From: CAYXUG01 sp964468655
GTDB lineage: Bacteria > Fidelibacterota > Marinisomatia > Marinisomatales > CAYXUG01
Assembly: GCA_964468655.1 (NCBI GenBank)
Contig: CAYXUG010000043.1
Span: forward strand, 1 to 17,919
Length of the DNA: 17,919 nucleotides
Direction: 5' to 3'
The position numbers and the translations under genes were made by a program. Shown piece by piece: positions 7,116-15,119 of the stretch; positions within the stretch are counted from its first letter, which is position 1, and each line of letters opens with the position of its first letter. Below the pieces are notes generated by a model. That model ran no database searches and was not told the origin of the DNA. It was given only the letters and a program-made list of their open reading frames with translations.

Positions 7116-7202
7116 GATTTTCTTTGTGTCTTAGTGGAGATAATATAAAGCTTAAATCTCTCTTTTTTGCTCACTGATTTGTCGGTACATTCACCGTCAA
7201 TT

Positions 7203-8663
7203 ATGGGTGCGCAAACGACTCAAAAAATAAAGTGGGAAACGGTTATCGGGCTTGAGGTCCATGCACAACTTTCCACCAAGACGAAAATGTTCTGCGGATG
7301 TAAGAATGAGTATGGAGCGCCACCCAATACGAATGTCTGTCCTGTCTGTCTAGGCCTGCCGGGGTCACTTCCCGTTACCAATGAAAAAGCCATTGTTTAC
7401 GCCTTAAAGCTGGGATTAGCTCTCGGATGTGAAATACGAATGTTTTCCCGATTCGAGAGGAAAAATTATTTTTATCCCGATTTGCCCAAAGGATATCAGA
7501 TATCTCAATTTGAAGAACCGCTCTGCGATGGTGGAGTTGTCACTATCAGGGAAAATGGCAAATTAAAGGAAATTAAACTTACCAGAATTCATCTTGAAGA
7601 AGATGCGGGAAAATCCATTCATTCCGAAAACGGGACAGGAACAAAAGTAGATTTCAACCGGTGTGGTGTCCCATTGGCAGAAATTGTCAGCGAACCGGTT
7701 ATTCATTCACCTGCCGAAGCCCGGAGATATCTGATGAGGTTGAAGCAGGTCCTTCAGTATCTTGATATCTGCGACTGCAATATGGAGGAGGGGAATTTGA
7801 GGTGCGATGCTAACATTTCTCTCCGGCTCGCTGGTGAAGATGAGTTTGGCGTGAGAACAGAAATGAAAAATATGAATTCATTCAGAGGTGTTGAAAGAGC
7901 TCTTGCCTATGAGATTAAAAGGCAGGCAGAAATTCTCGATAACGGAGGAAAGATCGAACAGGCAACACTTCTTTGGAATGAAGAAAAGCAAATTGCTGAA
8001 ATCATGCGAAGCAAGGAATTTGCCCACGATTACCGGTATTTCCCCGACCCTGATCTGGTCCCTATCGTTATTGATGACGATCAATTAAAGAATTTGAAAA
8101 AGAGTTTGGGCAAGCTGCCCCATGAAAAAGAAAACACCTTAATTGAATCGTATGGGTTAAGGGAAGAGGATGCAGTCATCATTGCTTCTGATAGTAATCT
8201 TGCTGACTATTTTGAAGACATTGTAAAACAGGGAGCCAAACCGGAAGAAACGGCGAAATGGGTTCTGGGTCAGGTACTCAGAAAATTAAAGAAAGATAAT
8301 ATAACAATTCTGGAATTCACCATTGAAGCAAACCGTTTGACGGAATTACTTAAAGTAATAGATGAAGGTGTAATTAATATTACAACAGCAAGAAATGTTT
8401 TCAATGAAATGCTGGCAAGCCAAAAATCGACAGCAGAAATTATTGAAGAAAAAGGATGGGGACTCATATCTGACAGTGATAAGTTACAGACTGTTGTTGA
8501 AGACATTATTACCAATAATCCATTTGAAGTGAAGAGATACCGGGAAGGGAAGAAAGAATTGATTGGATTTTTTATGGGAATGGTGATGAAAAAAACCCGG
8601 GGACAGTCTGATCCCCAAGCAGTGCAGTCTATTTTGATTGAAAATTTGGAGAAAGCAGATTAA
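7203..8663 (+). CDS. gatB: Aspartyl/glutamyl-tRNA amidotransferase subunit B
   Basis: A 486-residue GatB, the subunit of the GatCAB complex that activates and amidates Glu-tRNA(Gln) and/or Asp-tRNA(Asn) with ammonia delivered by GatA. The family N-terminus 'WETVIGLEVHAQLSTKTKMF' is followed by the zinc-site cysteines in 'CGCKNEYGAPPNTNVCPVCL' and by the 'NYFYPDLPKGYQISQFEEP' active-site region. The tail domain (about 340-486, 'KKTRGQSDPQAVQSIL' near the end) is complete. I prefer the ATG at 7203 because the conserved part begins a few residues later; a TTG at 7167 would add 12 residues without family support. No gatA or gatC is next to it, so the operon is split. Confidence 0.95.
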   Translation: MGAQTTQKIKWETVIGLEVHAQLSTKTKMFCGCKNEYGAPPNTNVCPVCLGLPGSLPVTNEKAIVYALKLGLALGCEIRMFSRFERKNYFYPDLPKGYQISQFEEPLCDGGVVTIRENGKLKEIKLTRIHLEEDAGKSIHSENGTGTKVDFNRCGVPLAEIVSEPVIHSPAEARRYLMRLKQVLQYLDICDCNMEEGNLRCDANISLRLAGEDEFGVRTEMKNMNSFRGVERALAYEIKRQAEILDNGGKIEQATLLWNEEKQIAEIMRSKEFAHDYRYFPDPDLVPIVIDDDQLKNLKKSLGKLPHEKENTLIESYGLREEDAVIIASDSNLADYFEDIVKQGAKPEETAKWVLGQVLRKLKKDNITILEFTIEANRLTELLKVIDEGVINITTARNVFNEMLASQKSTAEIIEEKGWGLISDSDKLQTVVEDIITNNPFEVKRYREGKKELIGFFMGMVMKKTRGQSDPQAVQSILIENLEKAD

Positions 8664-8668
8664 TAAAA

Positions 8669-8854
8669 ATGGGAACCGGTGGAAGTTCCATCAAGTATGT
8701 AATTCTCCGTTCTTTGCAGATAATGGCACTATTGTCAGTTCTTTCAGGACTTTATATTGGCATTCGGGACAGAAACCTGATGTTGGAAGTTCAGGCCCTT
8801 GCAGTGGGTGGTGGAATATTTTATTTAGCTCATTTATTATTAAAAAATGATTAA
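8669..8854 (+). CDS. Small two-span membrane protein, unknown function
   Basis: A 61-residue protein that starts 5 bases after the gatB stop. It has two hydrophobic stretches, about 13-29 ('LRSLQIMALLSVLSGLYIGI') and about 41-57 ('VQALAVGGGIFYLAHLLL'), separated by a charged 'RDRN' turn, so both ends probably face the same side of the membrane. No family is recognised. A weak GGAG lies 17 bases upstream, so translation may depend on coupling to gatB. The length, composition and close fit behind gatB favour a real gene. Confidence 0.6.
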   Translation: MGTGGSSIKYVILRSLQIMALLSVLSGLYIGIRDRNLMLEVQALAVGGGIFYLAHLLLKND

Positions 8855-8862
8855 AATGAATC

Positions 8863-8883
8863 TTGACATGCATAGAATGTCAA
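8863..8883. promoter_or_regulatory. Perfect inverted repeat TTGACAT-N7-ATGTCAA, possible operator
   Basis: TTGACAT (8863-8869) and ATGTCAA (8877-8883) are perfect 7-bp arms around a 7-base spacer. The left arm contains TTGACA, a consensus -35 hexamer, with TAAATT 17 bases downstream (8886-8891) as a weak -10. It lies about 130 bases before the coiled-coil gene. It could be an operator overlapping a promoter; a simple RNA hairpin at the end of the gatB unit is the alternative. Confidence 0.45.
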
Positions 8884-8923
8884 AATAAATTGGTTTTCAA
8901 TTAAAGAGTCAACTATATTAATT

Positions 8924-8993
8924 GTACGCAGATTTTCACTGATTTATGAGATTAATTAAAAAACAATCAGGTCAATCATAATGATCTGCATCC
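8924..8993. repeat. Dispersed 'GGACGCAGAT'-type repeat, copy 1
   Basis: This stretch begins GTACGCAGAT and ends GATCTGCATCC, forming imperfect inverted ends (8 of 11 paired), with internal CACTGAT/AATCAG pieces. It matches in organisation a second copy at 17089-17161, and both are followed by an AAAATAA-like string. It ends 17 bases before the ATG of the coiled-coil gene. It is a short non-coding repeat, probably part of a larger dispersed family. Confidence 0.55.
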
Positions 8994-9010
8994 TAAAATA
9001 AGGAGTTGAA

Positions 9011-9430
9011 ATGGCATCATTCTGGGACGATGTAAAAAATCACATAAAAAAATGGAGCGGTGTTGCGGCTGAAAAGGCGGAAGAATTCGGAAAAGTAGCT
9101 GCAACAAAAACTGAAGAATTAACCAAAGTAAGCAAAGTCCGTCTGGAACTTCATCAATTGCAGCGGGATTTGAGCAGGAAATACAATGAATTGGGTAAAC
9201 TGGTTTTTAACAAAGCGAATGTTGATAATGTAACCAGTTTTGCCGGAAATGAGCTTTTCTTTTCAATAGTGAATGATATTCAGGAAATACAGTCCAGGAT
9301 TGAATCGAAGGACGAAAAAATCGAAGAAATTAAAAAAGAATATCAATCCAAAGGAGATCAAACCCCAGGTTCTGAACAGAACGAAGAAGAACAAAAGCCA
9401 GAAGATGAACCCAAACCAGCAGAAGAATAA
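9011..9430 (+). CDS. Coiled-coil protein of unknown function
   Basis: A 139-residue, highly charged, probably all-helical protein with a strong SD (AAGGAG at 9000-9005) before the ATG. It starts with an amphipathic 'MASFWDDVKNHIKKWSGVAA' segment, followed by a heptad-like coil at about 20-65, a short break with hydrophobics ('ELFFSIV', about 80-87), a second coil at about 88-113, and an acidic, Pro/Glu-rich tail. There is no signal peptide or transmembrane helix, so it is probably cytoplasmic, perhaps attached to the membrane by its N-terminal helix. No known domain is recognised. It lies 36 bases upstream of the primary-type sigma factor gene and may be co-transcribed with it. Confidence 0.75.
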   Translation: MASFWDDVKNHIKKWSGVAAEKAEEFGKVAATKTEELTKVSKVRLELHQLQRDLSRKYNELGKLVFNKANVDNVTSFAGNELFFSIVNDIQEIQSRIESKDEKIEEIKKEYQSKGDQTPGSEQNEEEQKPEDEPKPAEE

Positions 9431-9466
9431 GATTGCCATTAATATACAAAAAAAGAATTAAATAAT

Positions 9467-10315
9467 TTGAGTCCCCCAAAACCTGCCAAATCTAAAAGTT
9501 TTTCATTAGAAATATATTTCAACGAAATAGGCGAAAGTGAACCACTCACCCCGGAAGAAGAGGTCGAATTAACCCGGAAGGTAAGGCAAGGCGATAAACT
9601 TTCTCTTGAACGGCTCATCAATGCCAACCTCAAGTTTGTGGTAACCGTTGCTAACAAATTGAGGGTTCCTGGAATTCCCCTGGAAGATCTCATAAACGAG
9701 GGAAATATCGGTCTGATTAAAGCAGCCCACCGCTTCGACGAAACAAGGGGATTTAAATTTATTTCCTATGCGGTGTGGTGGATAAAGCAATCCATTTTGC
9801 AGTTTATTGTTGATCAGGGCAGGATGGTTAGATTGCCGGCAAATATCGCTGGGATGGTTACTAAAATGAAAAAAGAATCCATTGAACTTGAGCAAACCCT
9901 CGAACGAGAGCCCACTATGGAAGAACTGGCCCAGACTATGGAAGTGACCGAAAAAGAACTCGAGCAGGTAGTGAAATTTAATGTGAGGAACCTCTCAACT
10001 GATCAACCAATGGACAGTGAAGAAAAGACTTCACTGATAGATATACTCACGAGTGAAGACAGCCGCCCCGAAGCAGTGCTGATGAAAGATTCATTGAAAG
10101 GTGAAATTGAACGACTGTTAATGACAATCCCGGAAAGAGAAGCAGAAATCATACGTCTTTATTTTGGACTGGATATAGATAGACCCTTGACGCTTGAAGA
10201 AATCGGGAATACACTCGATCTTACACGGGAACGGGTCCGCCAATTAAAAGAGCGGGCAATACAAAGATTAAGACATGTCACCCGGGCACATTTGTTGAGA
10301 GCTTACCTTGGATAA
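9467..10315 (+). CDS. rpoD: RpoD/SigA-type RNA polymerase sigma factor
   Basis: A 282-residue sigma-70 of the short type seen as primary sigma in Bacteroidetes and relatives. Region 1.2 begins 'LEIYFNEIGESEPLTPEEEV', with no region 1.1. Region 2 contains 'LINANLKFVVTVANKLRVPG', 'LEDLINEGNIGLIKAAHRFD' and the -10 recognition helix 'RGFKFISYAVWWIKQSILQF'. Region 3 has 'EREPTMEELAQTMEVTEKEL', and region 4.2 ends with 'LTLEEIGNTLDLTRERVRQL' and 'KERAIQRLRHV' for the -35. A TTG is the only credible start: the frame is closed at a TAA 25 bases upstream (9440-9442) and the family alignment begins about 10 residues in. There is no clear SD. It could be a group 2 alternative sigma factor, but the completeness of the motifs favours the housekeeping factor. 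Confidence 0.88.
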   Translation: MSPPKPAKSKSFSLEIYFNEIGESEPLTPEEEVELTRKVRQGDKLSLERLINANLKFVVTVANKLRVPGIPLEDLINEGNIGLIKAAHRFDETRGFKFISYAVWWIKQSILQFIVDQGRMVRLPANIAGMVTKMKKESIELEQTLEREPTMEELAQTMEVTEKELEQVVKFNVRNLSTDQPMDSEEKTSLIDILTSEDSRPEAVLMKDSLKGEIERLLMTIPEREAEIIRLYFGLDIDRPLTLEEIGNTLDLTRERVRQLKERAIQRLRHVTRAHLLRAYLG

Positions 10316-10376
10316 TATATTTGCAGATTTCCATTTGTTTTAAATAAATTTAGCGATGTTTTACTGGGGATTATAA

Positions 10377-11330
10377 ATGAAAAAGTTACCTTTATTTCGA
10401 AAAAAACCTGAACAGGACAAAGTACGTTTTATGATGCTGTATGATTATGATGATGATGTTCATCAATGGTCATTAAATAAAAGTACTTTTTTTGCAATAT
10501 CTATTCTCGTTATTGTTCTGGTCTCGTCATTCCTATTTATCACTGCTGATTTTTTAACTGAATTTCTCTACCAAACCAGATTAGAGGAAATTAAAAAAGA
10601 AAGTCATGAATTAAATGATTTCGTTGGTACACTTCAAAATCAGGTTGATATAATGAAGAAAGAATTGAATGAGTTGGATAATAAAGACCGGGCGTTGAGG
10701 ACGTATGCCAGTTTACCACAGATTGATAAAGATATCCGGAGACTCGGGATTGGAGGTTCATCCAGTGGCAGGACAACAAAACTGGATATAATAATGCCTG
10801 ATATAACGAAAAAAATATCCGGACTTGAATTGGATATTGATGAACTGATGCGGGAAGTCAGATTGGAAAAAGAAAGTTATGACAACATTTATGATGCCGT
10901 AAAATCCAATTCAGAAAAAATGAAATCAATTCCTTCCATCAGGCCGGTGGATGGGGGATATTTAAATACTGGATTCGGAACGAGGAAGGATCCATTTACC
11001 CGGGAAGACAGGTTTCATTACGGTCTTGATATTTCGGCCATAAGAGGATCACCTGTTTTTGCCGCAGCGGATGGGAAGGTGGTTTATGCAGGCTACAAAG
11101 GCAGTTTCGGTAAGACCATTAAGATTAACCACGGTTATGGATATCAGTCTTTGTACGCCCATTTAAACAGAATTCTCATAAAATCCGGGACTGAAGTAAA
11201 GCGGGGCGATTTAATAGCGGAAGTGGGCAGTACCGGACGATCAACGGCATCCCATTTGCATTATGAAGTCCATTATTACGGCAAAGCGCAGGATCCGAAG
11301 AATTATTTCTTTGCGGGATATTTGAAGTAA
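10377..11330 (+). CDS. Membrane-anchored M23-family peptidase (cell-wall endopeptidase type)
   Basis: A 317-residue bitopic protein: a cytoplasmic N-terminus, one transmembrane helix at about 38-58 ('FFAISILVIVLVSSFLFITA'), a periplasmic coiled coil at about 68-105, a second helical segment at about 140-185, and a C-terminal LytM/M23 domain at about 200-317. The zinc ligands are all present: H214 and D218 in 'FHYGLDIS', and H295 in 'SHLHYEV', with H293 as the catalytic partner. It should therefore be an active peptidoglycan endopeptidase, unlike EnvC-type activators, which have lost these residues. It may act in cell division or cell elongation. It is separated from the sigma gene by 61 bases, with a GGGGA element before its ATG. 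Confidence 0.9.
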   Translation: MKKLPLFRKKPEQDKVRFMMLYDYDDDVHQWSLNKSTFFAISILVIVLVSSFLFITADFLTEFLYQTRLEEIKKESHELNDFVGTLQNQVDIMKKELNELDNKDRALRTYASLPQIDKDIRRLGIGGSSSGRTTKLDIIMPDITKKISGLELDIDELMREVRLEKESYDNIYDAVKSNSEKMKSIPSIRPVDGGYLNTGFGTRKDPFTREDRFHYGLDISAIRGSPVFAAADGKVVYAGYKGSFGKTIKINHGYGYQSLYAHLNRILIKSGTEVKRGDLIAEVGSTGRSTASHLHYEVHYYGKAQDPKNYFFAGYLK

Positions 11331-11397
11331 TTCTGAATTTTCATTTTCCCCGAAGACCACAGGATCGCCTGCCGGATGAGATGCTTCACACATTTTT

Positions 11398-11460
11398 CCT
11401 CTCAGAGTCTTGCGACCAACTCTCCAATTATCCCATTTTCCATCTTGACTCTCGCAGAGG
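11398..11460. repeat. Imperfect inverted repeat upstream of miaB
   Basis: CCTCTCAGAGTC (11398-11409) can pair with GACTCTCGCAGAGG (11447-11460) with two bulged bases around a 37-base loop, ending 22 bases before the miaB start. Upstream, 11355-11390 contains 'GCCGGATGAGATGCTTCAC', which looks like a decayed copy of a dispersed intergenic repeat (recognised by general appearance only). No gene is seen in 11331-11482. Confidence 0.35.
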
Positions 11461-11482
11461 TGAAAAGTAATTTCAACTCAAC

Positions 11483-12814
11483 ATGAAACGTTATTTTATT
11501 GAGACATATGGCTGCCAGATGAATGTGGCAGATTCTGAACTGGTGGCCGGATTATTGGAAACAAACGGTTATACACGAGCTGATGATGTTAATTCAGCCG
11601 ATGCCATATTCCTGAATACATGCGCTATTCGCGAACATGCAGAGGATAAGATTCACTCACGATTGGGAGTTCTCAAAAAAATAAAAGATGAAAATCCTGC
11701 CTTGCTCCTTGGACTGTTAGGTTGCATGGCTCAACACGTAAAAAATGATATTCTGGAAAATAAACCTTACGTTGATTTTGTTTTGGGTTCCGATTCTTAC
11801 CGTCGGTTGCCGGATCTGTTGAATCGGCATGAAGAGCAAAAAAAGTCAATTGTGGATACCTACCTGTCCAAAACGGAGGTTTACGAAAATTTATACCCGG
11901 CAAGAAATGAAGGTGTCAACGCTTGGGTATCCATCATGCGGGGGTGCGACAAATTTTGCACATTCTGCATCGTGCCCTTCACGCGGGGACGAGAAAGAAG
12001 CCGAACGGTTAAAAGTATCTGTGAGGAGGTTAAACTGGCAGTAGATGACGGATTTAAAGAAATTACCCTGTTAGGTCAGAACGTAAATTCTTACTGCCAC
12101 GGTGATGACAGATTTCCGGAATTGCTCGAGCAGGTAGCGAAAATACCAGGAGTATTCAGAATTCGATTCACATCTCCCCATCCTCAGGATGTGAATGACG
12201 ATATGCTGTTCGTAATGCGGGACAATAAAAATATCTGCAAATCTATTCATTTACCCCTTCAGGCAGGTGCTGACAGAATTTTGAAGCGGATGAACAGAAC
12301 CTACACCAAAACTCAATTCCTAAACCTCGTGGACAGAATCAGGCAAATCCTGCCGGGAGTTTCATTGTCCACAGATATAATAGTCGGATTCCCGGGTGAA
12401 ACAGAGGAGGAATATCATCAGACTTTGAATGTGATGGATCAGGTGAAATTCGATCCTGCCTTTACATTCAAATATTCTTTGCGCCCCGGAACAAAAGCTG
12501 CAGAATATTCAGATCAAATCCCGGAAGATGTGAAAAAGGATCGGCTGGATCGGTTGATTCAACTTCAATTGAAGCATACGCTCATGAGGAATAAAAGTGA
12601 AGTGGGGTCAATCCATGACGTCCTTATTGAAAAAGAGAGTAAAAAATCAACAGACTTCTGGGCGGGAAGAACAGATACCAACAAATGGGTTATTTTTCCA
12701 AAGGGTGAAGAGTCCGTTAAAGATTTTGTTCAGGTGAAAATTGCGTCTGCAAAAGGGTTATCACTCTTTGGTGAAAAAATCTTGAAAAAGGATAAAATCT
12801 ATGCGGCTGCTTAA
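11483..12814 (+). CDS. miaB: tRNA-2-methylthio-N6-dimethylallyladenosine synthase MiaB
   Basis: A 443-residue radical-SAM methylthiotransferase that adds the methylthio group to i6A37 of tRNAs reading UNN codons. The N-terminal domain carries the three cysteines for the auxiliary 4Fe-4S cluster (C11 in 'ETYGCQMN', C47 in 'LNTCAIR', C81 in 'LLGCMAQ'). The radical-SAM cluster motif CxxxCxxC is C155, C159 and C162 in 'RGCDKFCTFCIVPFTRGRE'. A C-terminal TRAM RNA-binding domain follows at about 375-440. Features such as 'LLGQNVNSY' and 'LPLQAG' separate MiaB from RimO and MtaB. Its end overlaps the LapA-like gene by 14 bases, so the two are translationally coupled. Length is normal for the family. 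Confidence 0.95.
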   Translation: MKRYFIETYGCQMNVADSELVAGLLETNGYTRADDVNSADAIFLNTCAIREHAEDKIHSRLGVLKKIKDENPALLLGLLGCMAQHVKNDILENKPYVDFVLGSDSYRRLPDLLNRHEEQKKSIVDTYLSKTEVYENLYPARNEGVNAWVSIMRGCDKFCTFCIVPFTRGRERSRTVKSICEEVKLAVDDGFKEITLLGQNVNSYCHGDDRFPELLEQVAKIPGVFRIRFTSPHPQDVNDDMLFVMRDNKNICKSIHLPLQAGADRILKRMNRTYTKTQFLNLVDRIRQILPGVSLSTDIIVGFPGETEEEYHQTLNVMDQVKFDPAFTFKYSLRPGTKAAEYSDQIPEDVKKDRLDRLIQLQLKHTLMRNKSEVGSIHDVLIEKESKKSTDFWAGRTDTNKWVIFPKGEESVKDFVQVKIASAKGLSLFGEKILKKDKIYAAA

Positions 12815-13118
12815 AGTTTTTATTATACTGTTCATCGTTTTGCTTATGTCGTTTATCCTCATGCAAAATGCCGATATTGTTACTTTAAACCTTTTAACCA
12901 AGACTTATGAAAATGTGCCCATGTTTGCGATTATTGTCGGTACACTTTCACTGGGAATATTAATCGGTTTCGGGATTGCGCTCACCACCATCCTTGCCGG
13001 CAGAAATGAATCGCGTATAATAAAGGGAGAGAATAAAAAGCTTACCGATGAGTTGAATTCCCTGCGAAATATGGCAATTGATGAGGGTATTTATGAGATT
13101 AATGATGAGGTTGAATAA
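12801..13118 (+). CDS. LapA-like (DUF1049) membrane protein
   Basis: A 105-residue protein with two transmembrane helices, about 3-22 and about 42-66, the latter glycine-rich ('IVGTLSLGILIGFGIALTTI'). Between them lies the 'MQNADIVTLNLL' beta strand that typifies LapA/DUF1049. A short cytoplasmic coiled coil ('ENKKLTDELNSLRNMA') ends the protein. In E. coli LapA partners with LapB, which controls turnover of the lipid A enzyme LpxC. Here the gene overlaps miaB by 14 bases and the following LapB-like gene by 1 base (TAATG), so the pair is kept together. No SD of its own is obvious inside the miaB end. Confidence 0.82.
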   Translation: MRLLKVFIILFIVLLMSFILMQNADIVTLNLLTKTYENVPMFAIIVGTLSLGILIGFGIALTTILAGRNESRIIKGENKKLTDELNSLRNMAIDEGIYEINDEVE

Positions 13119-14128
13119 TGAACGTTTTGAAGAAGTATTTTTCGAAAAGGCGTGATTCAGCCCAACTATACACGGACGCGTTAGAAAGTCTTCTTAAACA
13201 CGACCAAAGAGATGCTTTTTTGAAGCTTCGTGAACTGGTCAAAAATAATACAGATAGGATTGAAGCATATATCAAATTAGCCGATATTCTGAGGGAAACA
13301 GATAAACAGGACAGGGCTGCCAAAATTCACAAATCCCTCCTTACGCGCCCCAAATTATCACCGGAAATAAAAGAAGAAATATTAACCAGTCTTGCAAAAG
13401 ATTATGAAGCGCTGAAGCTGTACGATCTTGCAGAGGAAAATGCTGGTGAAATACTCCGATTGAATAAAAAAAACAGATGGGCTTCAGAATTTCTGGTAGC
13501 AGTTTCAGAAAAAAATAAAAAATGGGCAAAAGCAGATGAATATTTAAAATATTTTGAAAAAATTGCAGGAAAAACAGAAAATGAAAAAAGAGCCAAGTAT
13601 CTGATGCATCAGGGATTGGATGCTGAGAATGCCGGAAATCCCAAAGAAGCAAAAACAAAATATCAGAAAGCTTCCCAGGTGAACGGCTCTTTAGGTGATC
13701 CATTCTTGAGATTAGCTGAGTTAAATGAGAAAGAGGGTGATTTAGCAAACGCCATTGAAAATTGGAAAAAGTTCATTAAAATATCACCTGATTCCAGCAG
13801 GGAAGTATTCTCAAAAATTGAAAAGGCGCTCTATAAACTGGGAAGATTTACTGAAGTTGAAAACTTATATTCTGAGTTGATTGAGGAACATCCTGATAAT
13901 GTGGCTGTGTTGACCAGTTATATTAATGTGCTCACAGCAAAGGGAGAAGTTGACAGGGCACTCCGGCTCATTGAAGATGCACTTGTTAAAAATGAAGAAT
14001 CCGTTTTGGCGCACTTGACAAAACTTAAACTGCAATTGAAAAAACATAATCAGGATGACCTGTCCGGTGGAATTGACAAAATTATTGAGCTGGTTGACAA
14101 TCCGGAGAGTTCGGCAGAGACACTGTAG
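13118..14128 (+). CDS. LapB-like TPR protein without membrane anchor or rubredoxin domain
   Basis: A 336-residue TPR protein. Its N-terminal third follows E. coli LapB closely in layout: 'RAAKIHKSLLTRPKLSPEIK' and 'LAKDYEALKLYDLAEENAGE' correspond to LapB 'RAIRIHQTLMESASLTYEQR' and 'LGRDYMAAGLYDRAEDMFNQ' (quoted from memory). Tandem helical repeats continue to about residue 320. Two LapB parts are absent: the N-terminal transmembrane helix (this protein starts with a charged, soluble segment) and the C-terminal rubredoxin-type CxxC pairs (there is no cysteine at the end). The protein is presumably cytoplasmic and docks on the LapA-like product encoded just upstream with a 1-base overlap. Involvement in lipopolysaccharide control is inference. 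A general TPR scaffold is the alternative. Confidence 0.78.
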   Translation: MNVLKKYFSKRRDSAQLYTDALESLLKHDQRDAFLKLRELVKNNTDRIEAYIKLADILRETDKQDRAAKIHKSLLTRPKLSPEIKEEILTSLAKDYEALKLYDLAEENAGEILRLNKKNRWASEFLVAVSEKNKKWAKADEYLKYFEKIAGKTENEKRAKYLMHQGLDAENAGNPKEAKTKYQKASQVNGSLGDPFLRLAELNEKEGDLANAIENWKKFIKISPDSSREVFSKIEKALYKLGRFTEVENLYSELIEEHPDNVAVLTSYINVLTAKGEVDRALRLIEDALVKNEESVLAHLTKLKLQLKKHNQDDLSGGIDKIIELVDNPESSAETL

Positions 14129-14140
14129 TTGTTTGTAGTA

Positions 14141-14980
14141 ATGGTTCAAATCGCCTTTTTTTCTTTTTTTCTTACCACTTCAATTCTATTCAGTCAGGAA
14201 ATTCCCGCACTGATTGATCGGGCACAAAGCGGGAACGCTGAAAGTGTCCGTGAACAGTTACAGAGATTAAAATCACAACAGCCGGACAATCCGGGTGTCA
14301 TTTATCTGGAAGCGCTTATTACCGATGATGCCGATGAAGCGATGATTTTGTATAAAAAGATTTTGCAAAATTTTCCTGAAAGCGACTATGCCGATGATTC
14401 TGCTATTAAAATTGGTTCTTATCTCTTTGCGCGGGGATTGTATTCACAATCGAGTAATGAGTTGAGATTATTTGCGAAAAAGTATTCCGATTCACCCCAT
14501 CTGCAGAGGGCAGTTGATTTGCACATCAATTCACTGCATGCAACTGGAGAAAAGGACAGCGCAAAAAGTTACATAAAACGTTATTCTGAAAAATTCCCTG
14601 ATCTGGATACCGATTATACGTTAGAATCGGGGGAACCGTTGTACACCCGATCTACCGAATCTCTTCAACCACTTGAACCGGCAGAGAGCGTTACGATTAG
14701 AAAGTTAACACCAAAGAGCACACCAAAGGAACCTGTACTCCCCAGACCGTATGTGGTTCAGGTGGGTGCATTTTCATCTGTGGCAAATGCAATGAGGCAA
14801 AAAAGTATCCTTGAAGAATTGGGTTACGAGGTGAACATCATCCCGGTAAAATCAAGGGGGAAGACTTTACAGGCAGTTCAGATTGTGCGGTTCAGTACAA
14901 AGTCCGAAGCTGAGAAAATCGGGAGTAAATTAAAAAAGGAGTTCGGATTTAATTATATGGTGACAAAGAGGGGGGAGTGA
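14141..14980 (+). CDS. Exported TPR-like protein with C-terminal SPOR domain
   Basis: A 279-residue protein. I prefer the ATG at 14141, directly before a signal peptide ending near 'TSILFSQE'; a TTG at 14129 would add four residues and touches the upstream stop. The mature N-terminal part has TPR-type helical repeats of the YbgF/outer-membrane assembly style ('LYKKILQNFPESDYADDSAI', 'LFAKKYSDSPHLQRAVDLHI'). A Pro-rich linker leads to a SPOR domain at about 202-279, beginning 'PYVVQVGAFSSVANA', which in other proteins binds denuded glycan strands at division sites. It is therefore probably a periplasmic cell-wall-associated protein. It follows the LapB-like gene by 12 bases and appears to end the miaB operon. 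Confidence 0.85.
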   Translation: MVQIAFFSFFLTTSILFSQEIPALIDRAQSGNAESVREQLQRLKSQQPDNPGVIYLEALITDDADEAMILYKKILQNFPESDYADDSAIKIGSYLFARGLYSQSSNELRLFAKKYSDSPHLQRAVDLHINSLHATGEKDSAKSYIKRYSEKFPDLDTDYTLESGEPLYTRSTESLQPLEPAESVTIRKLTPKSTPKEPVLPRPYVVQVGAFSSVANAMRQKSILEELGYEVNIIPVKSRGKTLQAVQIVRFSTKSEAEKIGSKLKKEFGFNYMVTKRGE

Positions 14981-15010
14981 GTAACGTAAAAAATGATTCC
15001 CCTCTAAAAA

Positions 15011-15050
15011 TCCGCCAGTTTGCGGACAGGAAGGGTGTCCCGCGCGGGAC
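15011..15050. repeat. Two GC-rich hairpins
   Basis: TCCGC (15011-15015) pairs with GCGGA (15022-15026) around a 6-base loop. Ten bases further on lies a perfect 14-bp palindrome, GTCCCGCGCGGGAC (15037-15050). The stretch is much richer in G and C than its surroundings. It lies between the SPOR gene and the WYL regulator and may be a dispersed repeat or a transcription barrier. Nothing else is seen in 14981-15119. Confidence 0.6.
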
Positions 15051-15119
15051 GGGGTGTGTTGAGTAGTTCATTCAAGCAAGTAATGACACAAACCGAAATA
15101 TTAAATTAGCCATAATCAC

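Noticed and set aside
7167..7202. Longer GatB start at TTG 7167
   Set aside because: The 12 extra residues do not fit the family N-terminus, and an ATG at 7203 precedes the conserved part.
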